A DNA stretch of 64,000 nt from Pseudomarimonas arenosa. GTDB taxonomy: Bacteria; Pseudomonadota; Gammaproteobacteria; Xanthomonadales; Xanthomonadaceae. The DNA lies in contig NZ_JACYTR010000001.1 of NCBI RefSeq assembly GCF_014841215.1, positions 62,001 through 126,000 on the forward strand, in the 5' to 3' direction. The translations under genes were made by a program, and so were the position numbers. The notes under the pieces are model-generated. The model had not been told where the DNA came from, ran no database searches, and was given only the letters and a program-made list of their open reading frames with translations. Positions 1 to 9,213 of the stretch are shown here, in pieces (position 1 is the stretch's first letter; each line of letters opens with the position of its first letter).

Positions 1-915
1 CAGACCGGTGACCGGGTCGTGGAAGGCCAGGCGCTCCAGTTCCGCCTCAGCGCGCAGGCGTTCGCGCAAATCAGTCAGACTGACCATGAAGTGCGCCACG
101 TCGCGATGATCGTTGCCAATCGGTGTCACCATCACGTCCAGCGGTACCGCAGCGCCATCGGCATCCAGCATGGCCAGCTCACCGTGCCAATTGAGGTTTT
201 GCTTGATGATGGCCTGCAGTTCCTCCAGCACCTCCAGCCGTTCCACCAGGCCGATCAAGGACATCAGAGATTGTCCGCGCAACTGCGCCGTGGCGATACC
301 CAGCAACCGACACAGGGCGGGGTTGGCCAGATCGATTCGACCCGAATCATCAATCAGCAGCATCGGCACCAATGAGCGATCGAAGCCGCGGCGCAGTAGG
401 TCGATTTCTGCCTGGCGCTGCTCGCGCGCCATGATCAAGTGCACCAGTTCGGCACAGCGCGCAATCAGTCCTTGCTCCTCAGCATCGGGCAATCCCGGCT
501 CAGCCCGATAGAGGGCAAAGGTACCGAGCACTTCTCGGCGGTCACCCAGCACAGGAAACGACCAACACGCGCGAAAGCCGAATCGATCACCCAAGGTCTT
601 GTAGTTTTCCCAGCGCGGATCAGTTCGCACGTCAGACACGACGACCGGCTCGCGGATGAAGGCCGCGGTACCGCAACTGCCGGCCTTGGGGCCGATCGAT
701 TCACCTTCGATCAGGGCCAGATAGTCGGGATCGAGCGAAGGCGATGCTCCGGCGCGCAACTTGCCATGGCCATCGATGCGCTGAATCGATACGCGCACAT
801 CGTCGAGTATGGCTTCGATGTCCTCAGCCAGACGACGCAGCAGTTCGGGCAGAGGTGCGTCACCTGCAAGACCGTTCAGCACCGCTCTCTCGAGCAAGAA
901 CACCGCGTCCGACAT
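1..915 (-). CDS. GAF–PAS–GGDEF signalling protein, 3' end outside the window
   Basis: A minus-strand open frame runs from ATG at 915 to the window edge (305 codons, no stop). The start has a purine-rich AGAGGCAGG just upstream. Residues about 5–160 form a GAF domain, with the typical stretches GPKAGSCGTAAF and VVVSDVRTDPRW. Residues about 170–285 form a PAS domain (MLLIDDSGRIDLANPALCRL). The frame then reaches LERLAFHDPVTGL, the usual opening of a GGDEF domain, where the window ends. The likely product is a cytoplasmic c-di-GMP enzyme that senses a small ligand. Whether it makes c-di-GMP, or also carries an EAL domain, cannot be seen. It lies upstream-oriented from clpB on the same strand with a 118-nt gap. 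The domain calls are by eye from motif resemblance. Confidence 0.85.
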   Translation of the reverse strand, partial: MSDAVFLLERAVLNGLAGDAPLPELLRRLAEDIEAILDDVRVSIQRIDGHGKLRAGASPSLDPDYLALIEGESIGPKAGSCGTAAFIREPVVVSDVRTDPRWENYKTLGDRFGFRACWSFPVLGDRREVLGTFALYRAEPGLPDAEEQGLIARCAELVHLIMAREQRQAEIDLLRRGFDRSLVPMLLIDDSGRIDLANPALCRLLGIATAQLRGQSLMSLIGLVERLEVLEELQAIIKQNLNWHGELAMLDADGAAVPLDVMVTPIGNDHRDVAHFMVSLTDLRERLRAEAELERLAFHDPVTGL

Positions 916-1033
916 CCTGCCTCTCTGCCGCTGAACCCCCGCCAGAATGAAACCATTCGGGCAGGGGTTCAAGTTTCCGGCCGAGGCCCACTGTTGGCCA
1001 GCAAGCTCAGACAGGACCTGTCAGGCGGCCCGA

Positions 1034-3613
1034 CTACTTGTGAAACTGAATCTGACCGTGTGCCGCGTCCACCACCAGGCTGTCGCCCGGCATGAACTCA
1101 CCGCGCAGAATCGCCTGCGCCAGCGGGTTTTCAACCTGCTGCTGGATGGCGCGCTTCAACGGCCGGGCACCGTAGATCGGATCGAAGCCGACCTCGCCCA
1201 GTATCGCCAGCGCCGAGTCGCTGATCTCGAATTTGATCTGCTTCTCGGCCAGACGCTTGGCCAGGTAATCGGTCTGAATCCTGGCAATGGCACGGATTTG
1301 CTGCTTGCCCAGCGGGTGGAACACCACCAATTCGTCGAGACGATTGATGAACTCAGGGCGGAAGTGCGCCTGCACCACGCCCATCACCGCGGCTTTCATC
1401 TTGGTATAGCTCTCTTCGCTGTCGTCACTGAACTCCTGGATCAGTTGCGATCCCAGATTGGAGGTCATCACGATCACCGTGTTGCGGAAGTCCACCGTGC
1501 GGCCCTGACCATCGGTCAGTCGACCATCATCCAGCACCTGCAGCAGTACGTTGAACACATCGGTGTGCGCCTTCTCGACCTCATCGAGCAGGATCACACT
1601 GTACGGCCGCCGCCGCACCGCCTCGGTGAGATAGCCGCCTTCTTCGTAGCCCACATACCCCGGCGGTGCACCGATCAGCCGAGCCACGCTGTGCTTCTCC
1701 ATGAACTCGCTCATGTCGATCCGCACCATGGCCTCGTCGGTATCAAACAGGAATTCGGCCAGGGCCTTGCATAACTCGGTCTTGCCAACACCGGTTGGGC
1801 CGAGGAACAGGAAACTGCCATTCGGCCGATTCGGATCGGACAGACCGGCACGCGAGCGACGAATGGCATCGGACACCGCACGCACCGCTTCGTCCTGCCC
1901 CACTACACGTCCGTGCAGCGCCTCTTCCATTCTTAACAACTTGTCACGCTCACCTTCCAGCATCTTGGACACCGGTATACCGGTCCAGCGCGAGACCACT
2001 TCGGCGATCTCCTCGGCGGTGACCTTCTGCTGCAGCAACTGGAAGCCTTTCTGTTCGGTTTCTGCCGCGGCGCTCAATTGCTTCTCCAAGCCCGGCAACA
2101 GGCCGTACTGGATCTCCGACGCGCGGCCGAGATCCTGCCGACGATGCGCGGCATCGAGTTCGATCTTCAGCTGCTCGATCTGCTCCTTGATCTTGGTCGT
2201 GCCGCTGACCGCCGCCTTTTCGGCTTTCCAGATCTCTTCCAGATCGTTGTATTCGCGCTCCAGCACGCTGATTTCGGTTTCCAGATCGGCCAAGCGTTGC
2301 TTCGACTCGGCGTCCTTTTCCTTCTTCAGGGCCTCACGCTGGATCTTCAGCTGGATCAGCCGACGCTCCTTGCGATCCATTTCTTCCGGCTTGGAGTCAA
2401 TCTCCATGCGGATCCGCGAGGCGGCCTCGTCCATCAGGTCGATCGCCTTGTCCGGCAGCTGCCGATCGGTGATGTAACGATTGGATAAGGTGGCGGCGGC
2501 AACGATGGCCGGATCGGTGATCTCGACACCGTGGTGAACCGCATAGCGCTCCTTCAAGCCGCGCAGGATGGCGATGGTGTCCTCCACCGAGGGTTCGCCG
2601 ACGAATACTTTCTGGAAGCGGCGCTCCAGGGCGGCATCCTTCTCGACGTACTTGCGGTACTCATCGAGCGTAGTAGCACCGATGCAATGCAGCTCGCCGC
2701 GGGCCAGCGCCGGCTTCAGCATATTGCCGGCGTCCATCGAGCCCTCGGCCTTGCCGGCACCGACCATGGTGTGCAGTTCGTCGATGAACAGGATTACCTG
2801 CCCTTCCTGCTTGGACAGATCATTCAATACGCCCTTCAGCCGCTCCTCGAACTCGCCGCGAAACTTGGCGCCGGCAATCAGGGCGCCCATATCCAGCGAC
2901 AGCACGCGCTTGCTGCGCAGACCTTCCGGCACTTCGCCGTTGATGATGCGCTGCGCCAGCCCTTCGACGATGGCGGTTTTGCCCACGCCGGGCTCGCCGA
3001 TCAGCACCGGGTTGTTCTTGGTGCGACGCTGTAACACCTGGATGGTGCGGCGGATCTCTTCATCACGACCGATCACCGGATCGAGCTTGCCGCTCTCGGC
3101 ACGGGCGGTGAGATCGATGCAGTACTTCTCCAGCGCCTGACGCGCTTCTTCGGCATTGGCATCGTTGACCTTCTCACCACCGCGCATCTTGGCAATGGCC
3201 TGTTCCAGCGCCTCCTTGCGCGCACCGGTCTGCTTCAGCGCTTCGCCCAGGGCGCCCTTCTCATCGACGGCCGCCAGCACGAACATCTCACTGGCGATGA
3301 ATTGATCGCCGCGCTGCTGGGCCTGCTTATCGGCCAGATTGAGCAGCCGGCTCAATTCGTTGCCAAGATTGATAGTGCCTTCCTGCCCGCTGACCTTGGG
3401 CAGCGCATCGAGTTGTTCACCGAGGCGCTGGCGCAAGGCAGCCACATTGACCCCGGCCTGGGCCAACATCGGCTTGGTCGAACCGCCTTGCTGGTCGAGC
3501 AGAGCCACCATCAGGTGCACCGGTTCGAGCATATTGTGGTCGCGGCCAACTGCCAGGCTCTGGGCATCGGCCAGTGCCTGTTGAAAGCGCGATGTGAACT
3601 TGTCCATGCGCAT
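1034..3613 (-). CDS. clpB: ClpB disaggregase (Hsp100 AAA+ chaperone)
   Basis: ClpB is a hexameric ATP-driven disaggregase that works with DnaK to resolubilise aggregated proteins after heat stress. The 859-residue length matches the family (about 857). In order it shows an N-terminal Clp_N repeat domain, a first AAA+ module (Walker A GEPGVGKT, Walker [10 protein letters not shown]), the long coiled-coil middle domain around residues 400–520 that separates ClpB from ClpA/ClpC, and a second AAA+ module ([20 protein letters not shown]). The ATG at 3613 has GAGG about 7 nt upstream; an in-frame ATG lies two codons later at 3607. A sigma-32-like promoter lies upstream at 3662–3691. The clpB–pgeF–rluD order with divergent bamD is the same as in E. 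coli. Confidence 0.98.
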   Translation of the reverse strand: MRMDKFTSRFQQALADAQSLAVGRDHNMLEPVHLMVALLDQQGGSTKPMLAQAGVNVAALRQRLGEQLDALPKVSGQEGTINLGNELSRLLNLADKQAQQRGDQFIASEMFVLAAVDEKGALGEALKQTGARKEALEQAIAKMRGGEKVNDANAEEARQALEKYCIDLTARAESGKLDPVIGRDEEIRRTIQVLQRRTKNNPVLIGEPGVGKTAIVEGLAQRIINGEVPEGLRSKRVLSLDMGALIAGAKFRGEFEERLKGVLNDLSKQEGQVILFIDELHTMVGAGKAEGSMDAGNMLKPALARGELHCIGATTLDEYRKYVEKDAALERRFQKVFVGEPSVEDTIAILRGLKERYAVHHGVEITDPAIVAAATLSNRYITDRQLPDKAIDLMDEAASRIRMEIDSKPEEMDRKERRLIQLKIQREALKKEKDAESKQRLADLETEISVLEREYNDLEEIWKAEKAAVSGTTKIKEQIEQLKIELDAAHRRQDLGRASEIQYGLLPGLEKQLSAAAETEQKGFQLLQQKVTAEEIAEVVSRWTGIPVSKMLEGERDKLLRMEEALHGRVVGQDEAVRAVSDAIRRSRAGLSDPNRPNGSFLFLGPTGVGKTELCKALAEFLFDTDEAMVRIDMSEFMEKHSVARLIGAPPGYVGYEEGGYLTEAVRRRPYSVILLDEVEKAHTDVFNVLLQVLDDGRLTDGQGRTVDFRNTVIVMTSNLGSQLIQEFSDDSEESYTKMKAAVMGVVQAHFRPEFINRLDELVVFHPLGKQQIRAIARIQTDYLAKRLAEKQIKFEISDSALAILGEVGFDPIYGARPLKRAIQQQVENPLAQAILRGEFMPGDSLVVDAAHGQIQFHK

Positions 3614-3661
3614 GAAACACCTCGTTTCGTTCTGGGGCAGCCAGCGGCCGCAATGTCTCTA

Positions 3662-3691
3662 TCAATGCGGGCGATTGGCGAACGATTCAAG
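3662..3691 (-). promoter_or_regulatory. Candidate sigma-32 heat-shock promoter for clpB
   Basis: Read on the minus strand there is a CTTGAAT element (3691–3685), a 13-nt spacer, and CCCGCATTGA (3671–3662). This closely follows the sigma-32 pattern CTTGAAA, 11–15 nt, CCCCATnT. It would give a 5' leader of roughly 40 nt ahead of the clpB ATG. ClpB is a known sigma-32 regulon member in enterobacteria. No experiment supports it here. Confidence 0.55.
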
Positions 3692-3746
3692 CGTGCAGCA
3701 AATCAGCCGGGAAGAACTTGAGCCAGGTCAATCGGGCCGCGCCGAC

Positions 3747-3802
3747 GGTGGGCGGCACGCCCACCCTACGCCCGCGCCTCGCAGGGTGGGCCTGCGGCCC
3801 AC
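3747..3802. repeat. Pair of REP-like palindromes between clpB and pgeF
   Basis: Two perfect hairpins lie close together: GGTGGGCG-GCA-CGCCCACC (3747–3765) and GTGGGCC-TGC-GGCCCAC (3786–3802). They share the GTGGGC core and are separated by about 20 nt. Neither is followed by a T-run on either strand, so they are not obvious intrinsic terminators. Short GGTGGGC/GCCCACC palindromes of this kind look like dispersed intergenic repeats, but copy number cannot be judged from one window. The rest of the 234-nt gap holds the clpB promoter. Confidence 0.5.
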
Positions 3803-3847
3803 AGCACTGACCCAGTCAGACCCAAACCACCAGCGAAGGCGGCATCC

Positions 3848-4606
3848 TCAGGACATCCAAATCAGGCTGGCCATCCGACCGCAGCGCGTATCGCGTCGGT
3901 AGGAAAAGAACCGCTGCGGCTCACTGATCGTGCAATGCTGACCGCCACTTACCTGCTGGATGCCGAGCCGGGCCAATTGCGCACGGGCGATGGCGTAGAG
4001 ATCGAGCCAGTAGTGCCCCGCTCGTCCCGGGCGGAAGCCCAGATCGGCCTGCGGATCCTGTCCCAGGAAGGCGCTGCGCACCGGCTCGTCGACCTCGTAG
4101 GCCTGCGGCCCGGCGGCCGGACCCAGCCAGGCCTGCAGGCGCTCGGCCGGGGTCTGCATCGCCGCTACCGTGCCAGCGATGACGCCAGCCGCCAGGCCGC
4201 GCCAGCCAGCATGTGCGGCCGCCACCTCACGGCCATCGTCGGCCGCCAACAGCACCGGCATACAGTCGGCCGACAGAATCGCCAGCACTTGGCCGGGCAG
4301 AGCGGTGACCGCCGCATCAGCGGTAATCGGCACCACCGACCCGCTGACCCGATCGATGCGAGTAACGCCCGTGCCATGCACCTGGCGCAGCCAGCGCGGC
4401 TCCGAAGGCAGCCCCAAGGCCAGCTGCAGGGCGCGCCGATTGGCGACCACGTCCTGCGCCTGATCGCCACAGTTCAACCCCAGATTCAGCCGGTCAAACG
4501 GCGGCAGCGACTGCCCCAAACCGCAACGCAGGGTTGTACCGGCCCGTATGCCGGGCACCTGCCAGTCGGCAGGCAGCCACCAGGGCACGGCGTTCTGATC
4601 GCTCAT
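3848..4606 (-). CDS. pgeF: PgeF/YfiH laccase-domain protein (purine nucleoside phosphorylase, peptidoglycan editing)
   Basis: This is a 252-residue Cu-oxidase_4 (YfiH) family protein, close to the 243 residues of the E. coli protein. The metal-site motifs are visible in order: QVHGTGV, SADCMPVLLA and HAGWRGLAAG, supplying the conserved His/Cys/His ligands, then GPAAGPQAYEV and the C-terminal FFSYRRDTRCGRMAS. Family members have been reported as purine nucleoside/adenosine-cleaving enzymes and as factors that prevent wrong amino acids entering peptidoglycan; which role applies here is not shown by sequence. The ATG overlaps the rluD stop by 4 nt (ATGA), so the two are translationally coupled, as in E. 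coli. Confidence 0.93.
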   Translation of the reverse strand: MSDQNAVPWWLPADWQVPGIRAGTTLRCGLGQSLPPFDRLNLGLNCGDQAQDVVANRRALQLALGLPSEPRWLRQVHGTGVTRIDRVSGSVVPITADAAVTALPGQVLAILSADCMPVLLAADDGREVAAAHAGWRGLAAGVIAGTVAAMQTPAERLQAWLGPAAGPQAYEVDEPVRSAFLGQDPQADLGFRPGRAGHYWLDLYAIARAQLARLGIQQVSGGQHCTISEPQRFFSYRRDTRCGRMASLIWMS

Positions 4607-5631
4607 CGCCCCGCTTTGGCGGCGTCAGCGGCGTCAGCGGCATCGGCGCGCAACACCTCCAGCAACTGCTGCAGATCCGCCGGTCGCGGCGCCGTCACCT
4701 CGATCGATTCGCCGGTGAACGGATGCTCGAAGCCCAGGCGTTCGGCATGCAGCGCCTGACGCTTGAAGCCACGCAAGATCGATGTGCACTCCTCGCTGGC
4801 CTGTTTGGGCAGACGCAGACTGCCGCCGTACAGAGGGTCGCCGATCAGCGGATAGCGAATATGCGCCATGTGCACGCGAATCTGGTGCGTGCGCCCGGTT
4901 TCCAGCTTGCACTCGATGTGACTGTGGGCGCGAAAGCGTTCGCGCACCCGATAATGGGTCACGGCGGGCCGCCCATTTGCCACTACCGCACGGCGCAGGC
5001 GGTCGGTGGGGTGACGGTCGAGCGGGGCATCGACCGTGCTGCCAGCCAGCATCACGCCGGTCACCACCGCCTCATACTGGCGTCGAATCTGCCGCTCGGC
5101 CAACATGGCCACCAAGGCCGCGTGTGCCTCTGGCGTTCGCGCCACCAGCAGTGCACCCGAGGTGTCCTTGTCGAGCCGGTGGACGATGCCGGCGCGTGGC
5201 AGGCGATCAAGCGCCGGGTCGAGATGCAGCAGGGCGTTGACCAAGGTGCCCTGGCGATTGCCAGCGCCGGGGTGAACCACCAGACCGGCCGGCTTGTTGA
5301 CAATCAACAGGGCCTCATCCTGGTAGAGCAGTTCGAGGGGAATATTCTCCGGCGCCGACTCGACCACCTGCGGCAGGTCGGCGGCCACGCGAATCCGCTG
5401 ACCGCCAACCACCGGGTCCTTCGGCTTGGCGACCTGACCATCGAGCCGTAGCTCGCCGTTCTTGATCCACTGCGTGATGCGCGAACGCGAGTATTCCGGG
5501 AACATCTGTGCGGCGGCCTGGTCAAGCCTAAGCCCGGACAGCGATTCAGGCACCTGCTCGGCCAGCGCGATGTGGTGTGCACCCGCGCCGGTCTGGCTGA
5601 CCGGTTCGGAAAAGGTTCGGTTTTTGTTCAT
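4603..5631 (-). CDS. rluD: 23S rRNA pseudouridine synthase RluD
   Basis: RluD converts uridines 1911, 1915 and 1917 of 23S rRNA helix 69 to pseudouridine. The 342-residue protein has an N-terminal S4 RNA-binding domain (residues about 30–90, beginning LSGLRLDQAAAQMFPEYSRS) and an RluA-type catalytic domain with the signature IVHRLDKDTSGALLVAR, whose Asp is the nucleophile. RTHQIRVHMAHI and GDPLYGG follow. The ATG at 5631 is the first plausible start. The C-terminus is lengthened by a short Ala-Asp repeat encoded by 9-nt units at 4619–4645. It diverges from bamD across an 88-nt gap and is coupled to pgeF downstream. Confidence 0.95.
   Translation of the reverse strand: MNKNRTFSEPVSQTGAGAHHIALAEQVPESLSGLRLDQAAAQMFPEYSRSRITQWIKNGELRLDGQVAKPKDPVVGGQRIRVAADLPQVVESAPENIPLELLYQDEALLIVNKPAGLVVHPGAGNRQGTLVNALLHLDPALDRLPRAGIVHRLDKDTSGALLVARTPEAHAALVAMLAERQIRRQYEAVVTGVMLAGSTVDAPLDRHPTDRLRRAVVANGRPAVTHYRVRERFRAHSHIECKLETGRTHQIRVHMAHIRYPLIGDPLYGGSLRLPKQASEECTSILRGFKRQALHAERLGFEHPFTGESIEVTAPRPADLQQLLEVLRADAADAADAAKAGR
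4619..4645 (-). repeat. Three 9-nt units encoding an Ala/Asp tail of RluD
   Basis: Two exact copies and one degenerate copy of GCGGCGTCA lie in tandem and encode (Ala-Asp-Ala)n in the last 15 residues of RluD. The unit length is a multiple of 3, so gain or loss of a unit keeps the frame. The tail lies outside the catalytic domain. Confidence 0.7.
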
Positions 5632-5719
5632 GGCATTCGTGTTTTATGGAGCCCGGTCTTGGCTTTGGGCTATCATCGGCGGCTTCGAGCCGCGATCAGG
5701 CGCTCACTTTCGGTACAAC

Positions 5720-6586
5720 ATGATCCGATATTCCGGCTTTTTTCGCTCCCTCCCCCGCTTCGCGCCCAGTTTCCTGCCGCGCGCGCTGATGCTGTCTGCT
5801 GTGCTCGGCCTGGTGGCCGGCTGTGGCTGGTTCCAGCGCAAGGATCCGCTGGAGACCTTGCCCGTCGAGGAGATGTACGCCACCGCCAAGGAGAGCTTGG
5901 TCGGCGGCAATCTGTCACGTGCGGCACGCTACTACCAGCGCCTCATTGCCCGCTTTCCCTACGGTGACTACACCGAGCAGGCGATGCTTGAGCTGAGCTA
6001 CGCACAGTATCGCGGCAACAAGCATGAGGAAGCGCTGTCGAGCATCAATCGCTTCATCAAGACCTATCCGGCCCACCAGAAGATCGCCTATGCCTTCTAT
6101 CTGAAAGCCTTGATCAACTTCGAGCGCGACACCGGCGTTCTGGAGCGTATCGTGCGGATCGACAGCACCATGCGCGACATGACCAATGCCAAGCAGAGTT
6201 TCGATGATTTTGCTGAGGTGATCCGGCGCTACCCGGATACGCCCTACGCTGTTGATGCGCGGCAACGCATGGTGTATCTGCGCAATCGTCTGGCCCGCTA
6301 TGAAATCAATGTCGCCACCTACTACCTGCGTCGCGGCGCCTATGTCGCGGCGGCTCAGCGCGGCAAGTACGTGCTTGAGGTCTATCCGCAGTCGCAGCAT
6401 CAGGGCGATGCCCTCGCCGTGCTGAGTGAAAGCTATCACCAGCTTGGCCAAGAGCAGCTGGCCAGCGATGCCCGGCGCGTGCTTGAACTCAACAATCCGA
6501 AGCACCCCTACCTGAGCGGTGACTGGCCGAATGAGCGCAGCTGGCTGCGCAAGCTGTGGCCGTTTGGGGATCGCCAGAGCGGCTAG
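5720..6586 (+). CDS. bamD: Outer membrane assembly lipoprotein BamD
   Basis: BamD is the essential lipoprotein of the BAM complex that inserts beta-barrel proteins into the outer membrane. From ATG 5720 the protein has 288 residues, with a signal sequence ending in the lipobox LVAGC, so the mature lipidated Cys is near residue 35. TPR repeats follow: MYATAKESLVGGN, ARYYQRLIARFPYGDY, EALSSINRFIKTYPAHQ and FDDFAEVIRRYPDTPYA, the last being very characteristic. The open frame extends upstream, but ATG 5720 or ATG 5789 gives a proper lipoprotein signal; 5720 was chosen because 5789 leaves a very short leader and no ribosome site is visible there. It is divergent from rluD, as in E. coli. Confidence 0.95.
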   Translation: MIRYSGFFRSLPRFAPSFLPRALMLSAVLGLVAGCGWFQRKDPLETLPVEEMYATAKESLVGGNLSRAARYYQRLIARFPYGDYTEQAMLELSYAQYRGNKHEEALSSINRFIKTYPAHQKIAYAFYLKALINFERDTGVLERIVRIDSTMRDMTNAKQSFDDFAEVIRRYPDTPYAVDARQRMVYLRNRLARYEINVATYYLRRGAYVAAAQRGKYVLEVYPQSQHQGDALAVLSESYHQLGQEQLASDARRVLELNNPKHPYLSGDWPNERSWLRKLWPFGDRQSG

Positions 6587-6617
6587 GAATCTGCCGGCCG
6601 CTGGATCGGGCTAGCTG

Positions 6618-8231
6618 CTAGCGAGCCCAGCCATTGGTGATCGGGTAGCGGCGCTCACGGCCAAACGCCCGGCGCGAGACCTTCGGTCCGGGCGCCGATT
6701 GGCGGCGCTTCCATTCGTTGTTGAAGACCAGTCGGGCAACCCGGTTGACCACCGCTTCGTCGTAGCCCTCGGCGATGATTTCCGCACGCGACATCTCCTG
6801 GTCAATGAAGCGAAACAGGATGGCGTCGAGCAGGTCGTAGGGCGGCAGCGAATCCTGGTCGAGCTGGTTTTCGCGCAGTTCGGCGGTCGGCGGTCGGCGG
6901 ATGACGTCATCCGGAATCGCCCGGCCGCGCGAGTTACGCCAACGACTCAGCTCGAACACATCGGTCTTGTAGACGTCCTTCAGCGGCGCGAAGGCACCGC
7001 ACATGTCGCCGTAGATGGTCGCGTAGCCGACCGCGTACTCGCTCTTGTTACCGGTGGTCAGTACCAGACCGCCAAACTTGTTCGACAAGGCCATCAGCAA
7101 GGCGCCACGACAGCGCGATTGCAGGTTCTCCTCGGCAAGATCGGCCGCAACGTTGCGAAACATCTCGCTCAGCGAGGCCAGCATGCCCTGAAAGGCCGGC
7201 TCGATCTCGACGGCATCAATCGCAACGCCGAGCCAGCCGGCCTGCAGCTCCGCCAGATCGTTGCTTTCGCCTGAGGTAAAGCGCGAAGGCAGGCGGATCG
7301 CTCGGACATGGGCGGGTCCCAGCGCATCGGCAGCGATGGCCAATGTCAGGGCCGAGTCGATGCCACCGGACAAGCCGATCCAGACGTTGCGAAAGCCGTT
7401 CTTGAGCACGTAGTCACGGGTTGCCCGCACCAAGGCATCGTAGGTCAGCGCCAGCCGCGATTCGTCACCCGCCTCCGGCCATAGCACACGGTTCCAACAC
7501 TTCCTGGTTTGATCGAAATCGGCGATCAACCAGCTGTCGCCAAAGGCCAGCGCGGCAGGATGCGCGGTGCCGTCGCCATCGGCCAGTACCGAAGCACCGT
7601 CGAATACCAGCTCATCCTGGCCACCGACCAGATTGAGATAGGCCAGCGGGCAGCCAGTCTCCGCCACGCGCCTGGCCATCAAGGCATCACGCTCGGCCGG
7701 CTTGTCGGCTTCGTAGGGCGAGGCATTGGCCACCACCACCAGCTCAGCGCCGGCAGCGACGGTATCGCGCAGCGGCTTGGCGAACCACAGATCCTCGCAG
7801 ATCAACAGTCCGACGGCGACTCCGCCCACATCGATCACCACCGAGTTATCGCCACGGGCAAAGTAGCGACGCTCGTCGAATACCGCATAGTTCGGCAGCT
7901 CGCGCTTCCGATAGGTGGCCTCGACCTTGCCCTCGCGCAACACACTGAGGGCATTGAACACCACGCTCCCCATCGCTTCGGGATGCCCGACCAAGGCGAC
8001 GATGCCGTGCACGGTGGCGGCAATCTCGGACAGGCTGTCGGCCACCGCACGCAGAAAGCTCGGACGCAGCAGCAGATCTTCGGGCGGGTAACCCGACAAG
8101 GCCAACTCCGGGAACACCACCAAGTCGGCGGCGTGCACATCGCGCGCCTGCTCGATCAGTGAAACTATACGTTCAGCGTTGTGGCTGACCGCTCCCACCG
8201 GAAAATCGAACTGCGCCAGGGCGATTCGCAT
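6618..8231 (-). CDS. nadE: Glutamine-dependent NAD(+) synthetase
   Basis: NadE makes the last step of NAD synthesis, amidating nicotinic acid adenine dinucleotide. This is the two-domain form. Residues 1–260 are a nitrilase-type glutaminase with the Glu (FPELALSGYPPEDLLL) and the nucleophilic Cys (VGLLICEDLWF). Residues about 280–537 are the ATP-pyrophosphatase synthetase domain with the P-loop WIGLSGGIDSALT and the KSEYAVGYATIYGDMCGAF stretch. The frame is open up to 8285, but GAGG lies 6 nt before ATG 8231 (MRIALAQFDF), which gives the 537-residue protein typical of the family. It converges on bamD and lies downstream of the sucCD terminator on the same strand, so it probably has its own promoter. 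Confidence 0.95.
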   Translation of the reverse strand: MRIALAQFDFPVGAVSHNAERIVSLIEQARDVHAADLVVFPELALSGYPPEDLLLRPSFLRAVADSLSEIAATVHGIVALVGHPEAMGSVVFNALSVLREGKVEATYRKRELPNYAVFDERRYFARGDNSVVIDVGGVAVGLLICEDLWFAKPLRDTVAAGAELVVVANASPYEADKPAERDALMARRVAETGCPLAYLNLVGGQDELVFDGASVLADGDGTAHPAALAFGDSWLIADFDQTRKCWNRVLWPEAGDESRLALTYDALVRATRDYVLKNGFRNVWIGLSGGIDSALTLAIAADALGPAHVRAIRLPSRFTSGESNDLAELQAGWLGVAIDAVEIEPAFQGMLASLSEMFRNVAADLAEENLQSRCRGALLMALSNKFGGLVLTTGNKSEYAVGYATIYGDMCGAFAPLKDVYKTDVFELSRWRNSRGRAIPDDVIRRPPTAELRENQLDQDSLPPYDLLDAILFRFIDQEMSRAEIIAEGYDEAVVNRVARLVFNNEWKRRQSAPGPKVSRRAFGRERRYPITNGWAR

Positions 8232-8264
8232 ACCCATCCTCGATCCCCAGCCATGGGGCTTGCA

Positions 8265-8295
8265 AACAAAGAATGGGCCGCACATGGCGGCCCAT
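8265..8295 (-). terminator. Intrinsic terminator after sucD
   Basis: On the minus strand ATGGGCCGC (8295–8287), a 5-nt loop and GCGGCCCAT (8281–8273) form a perfect 9-bp stem, followed by TTCTTTGTTTG. It lies 26 nt past the sucD stop and ahead of nadE, ending the sucCD transcript. Confidence 0.8.
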
Positions 8296-8321
8296 CAAGT
8301 CTCTCGCGATCGTGGTTGACC

Positions 8322-9194
8322 TTATTTCATTTTCTGCAGCAAGGCCTTGCCCAGATCCGCCGGCGAACGCACGGTGGTAACGCCGGCTGCTTCCAGCGCA
8401 GCAAATTTGCCCGCTGCAGTGCCCTTGCCGCCCGAGGCAATGGCGCCGGCGTGGCCCATGCGCTTGCCCGGAGGCGCCGAGGCGCCGGCAATGAAGCCGA
8501 CCACCGGTTTGGTGACGTACTCGGTAATGAACTCGGCAGCCTCTTCTTCCGCGCTGCCGCCAATCTCGCCGACCATGATGATGCCCTCGGTCTGCGGATC
8601 GTCCTGGAACAATTGCAGGGCGTCGATGAAGTTCAGTCCCTGGATCGGGTCGCCGCCGATGCCGATACAGGTGCTCTGGCCTAGCCCGGCATCGGTGGTC
8701 TGCTTGACTGCCTCATAGGTCAGTGTGCCCGAACGCGACACGATGCCAACCTTGCCCGGCAGGTGAATGTGGCCCGGCATGATGCCGATCTTGCATTCGC
8801 CCGGGGTGATGATACCGGGGCAGTTCGGGCCGATCAGCCAGCACTCGTCGTAATGGGCCAGCGCGTGCTTGACGCGCAGCATGTCCAGCACCGGAATGCC
8901 TTCGGTAATCGCCACGATCACCCGGATGCCAGCATCGGCGGCTTCCAGGATGGCGTCGGCGGCGAACGGCGGTGGCACGTAGATCACCGAGGCATCAGCG
9001 CCGGTGTCGTCGACTGCATCCTGCACGGTGTCGTACACCGGCAGTCCGATATGTTCCTTGCCGCCCTTGCCGGGAGTGACGCCGCCCATCACCTTGGTGC
9101 CGTATTCAAGCATCTGTTCGGCGTGGAAGGTGCCCTGCTGGCCGGTAAAGCCCTGCACGATCACCTTGGTGTTCTTGTTGACCAACACACTCAT
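8322..9194 (-). CDS. sucD: Succinyl-CoA synthetase alpha subunit
   Basis: SucD is the NAD-fold subunit of succinyl-CoA ligase in the TCA cycle, carrying the phosphohistidine. The 290 residues match E. coli SucD (289). The CoA-binding Rossmann start ([20 protein letters not shown]) and the active-site histidine in [17 protein letters not shown] are visible. ATG 9194 gives the usual [15 protein letters not shown] start. It follows sucC by 19 nt on the same strand and ends at a clear intrinsic terminator. Confidence 0.98.
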   Translation of the reverse strand: MSVLVNKNTKVIVQGFTGQQGTFHAEQMLEYGTKVMGGVTPGKGGKEHIGLPVYDTVQDAVDDTGADASVIYVPPPFAADAILEAADAGIRVIVAITEGIPVLDMLRVKHALAHYDECWLIGPNCPGIITPGECKIGIMPGHIHLPGKVGIVSRSGTLTYEAVKQTTDAGLGQSTCIGIGGDPIQGLNFIDALQLFQDDPQTEGIIMVGEIGGSAEEEAAEFITEYVTKPVVGFIAGASAPPGKRMGHAGAIASGGKGTAAGKFAALEAAGVTTVRSPADLGKALLQKMK

Positions 9195-9213
9195 GTCATA
9201 GTCCTCGATCGAT

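Noticed and set aside
3302-3721. Plus-strand open frame over the 5' end of clpB
   Set aside because: Antisense shadow; it runs through the ClpB N-domain and the candidate sigma-32 promoter and shows no domain.
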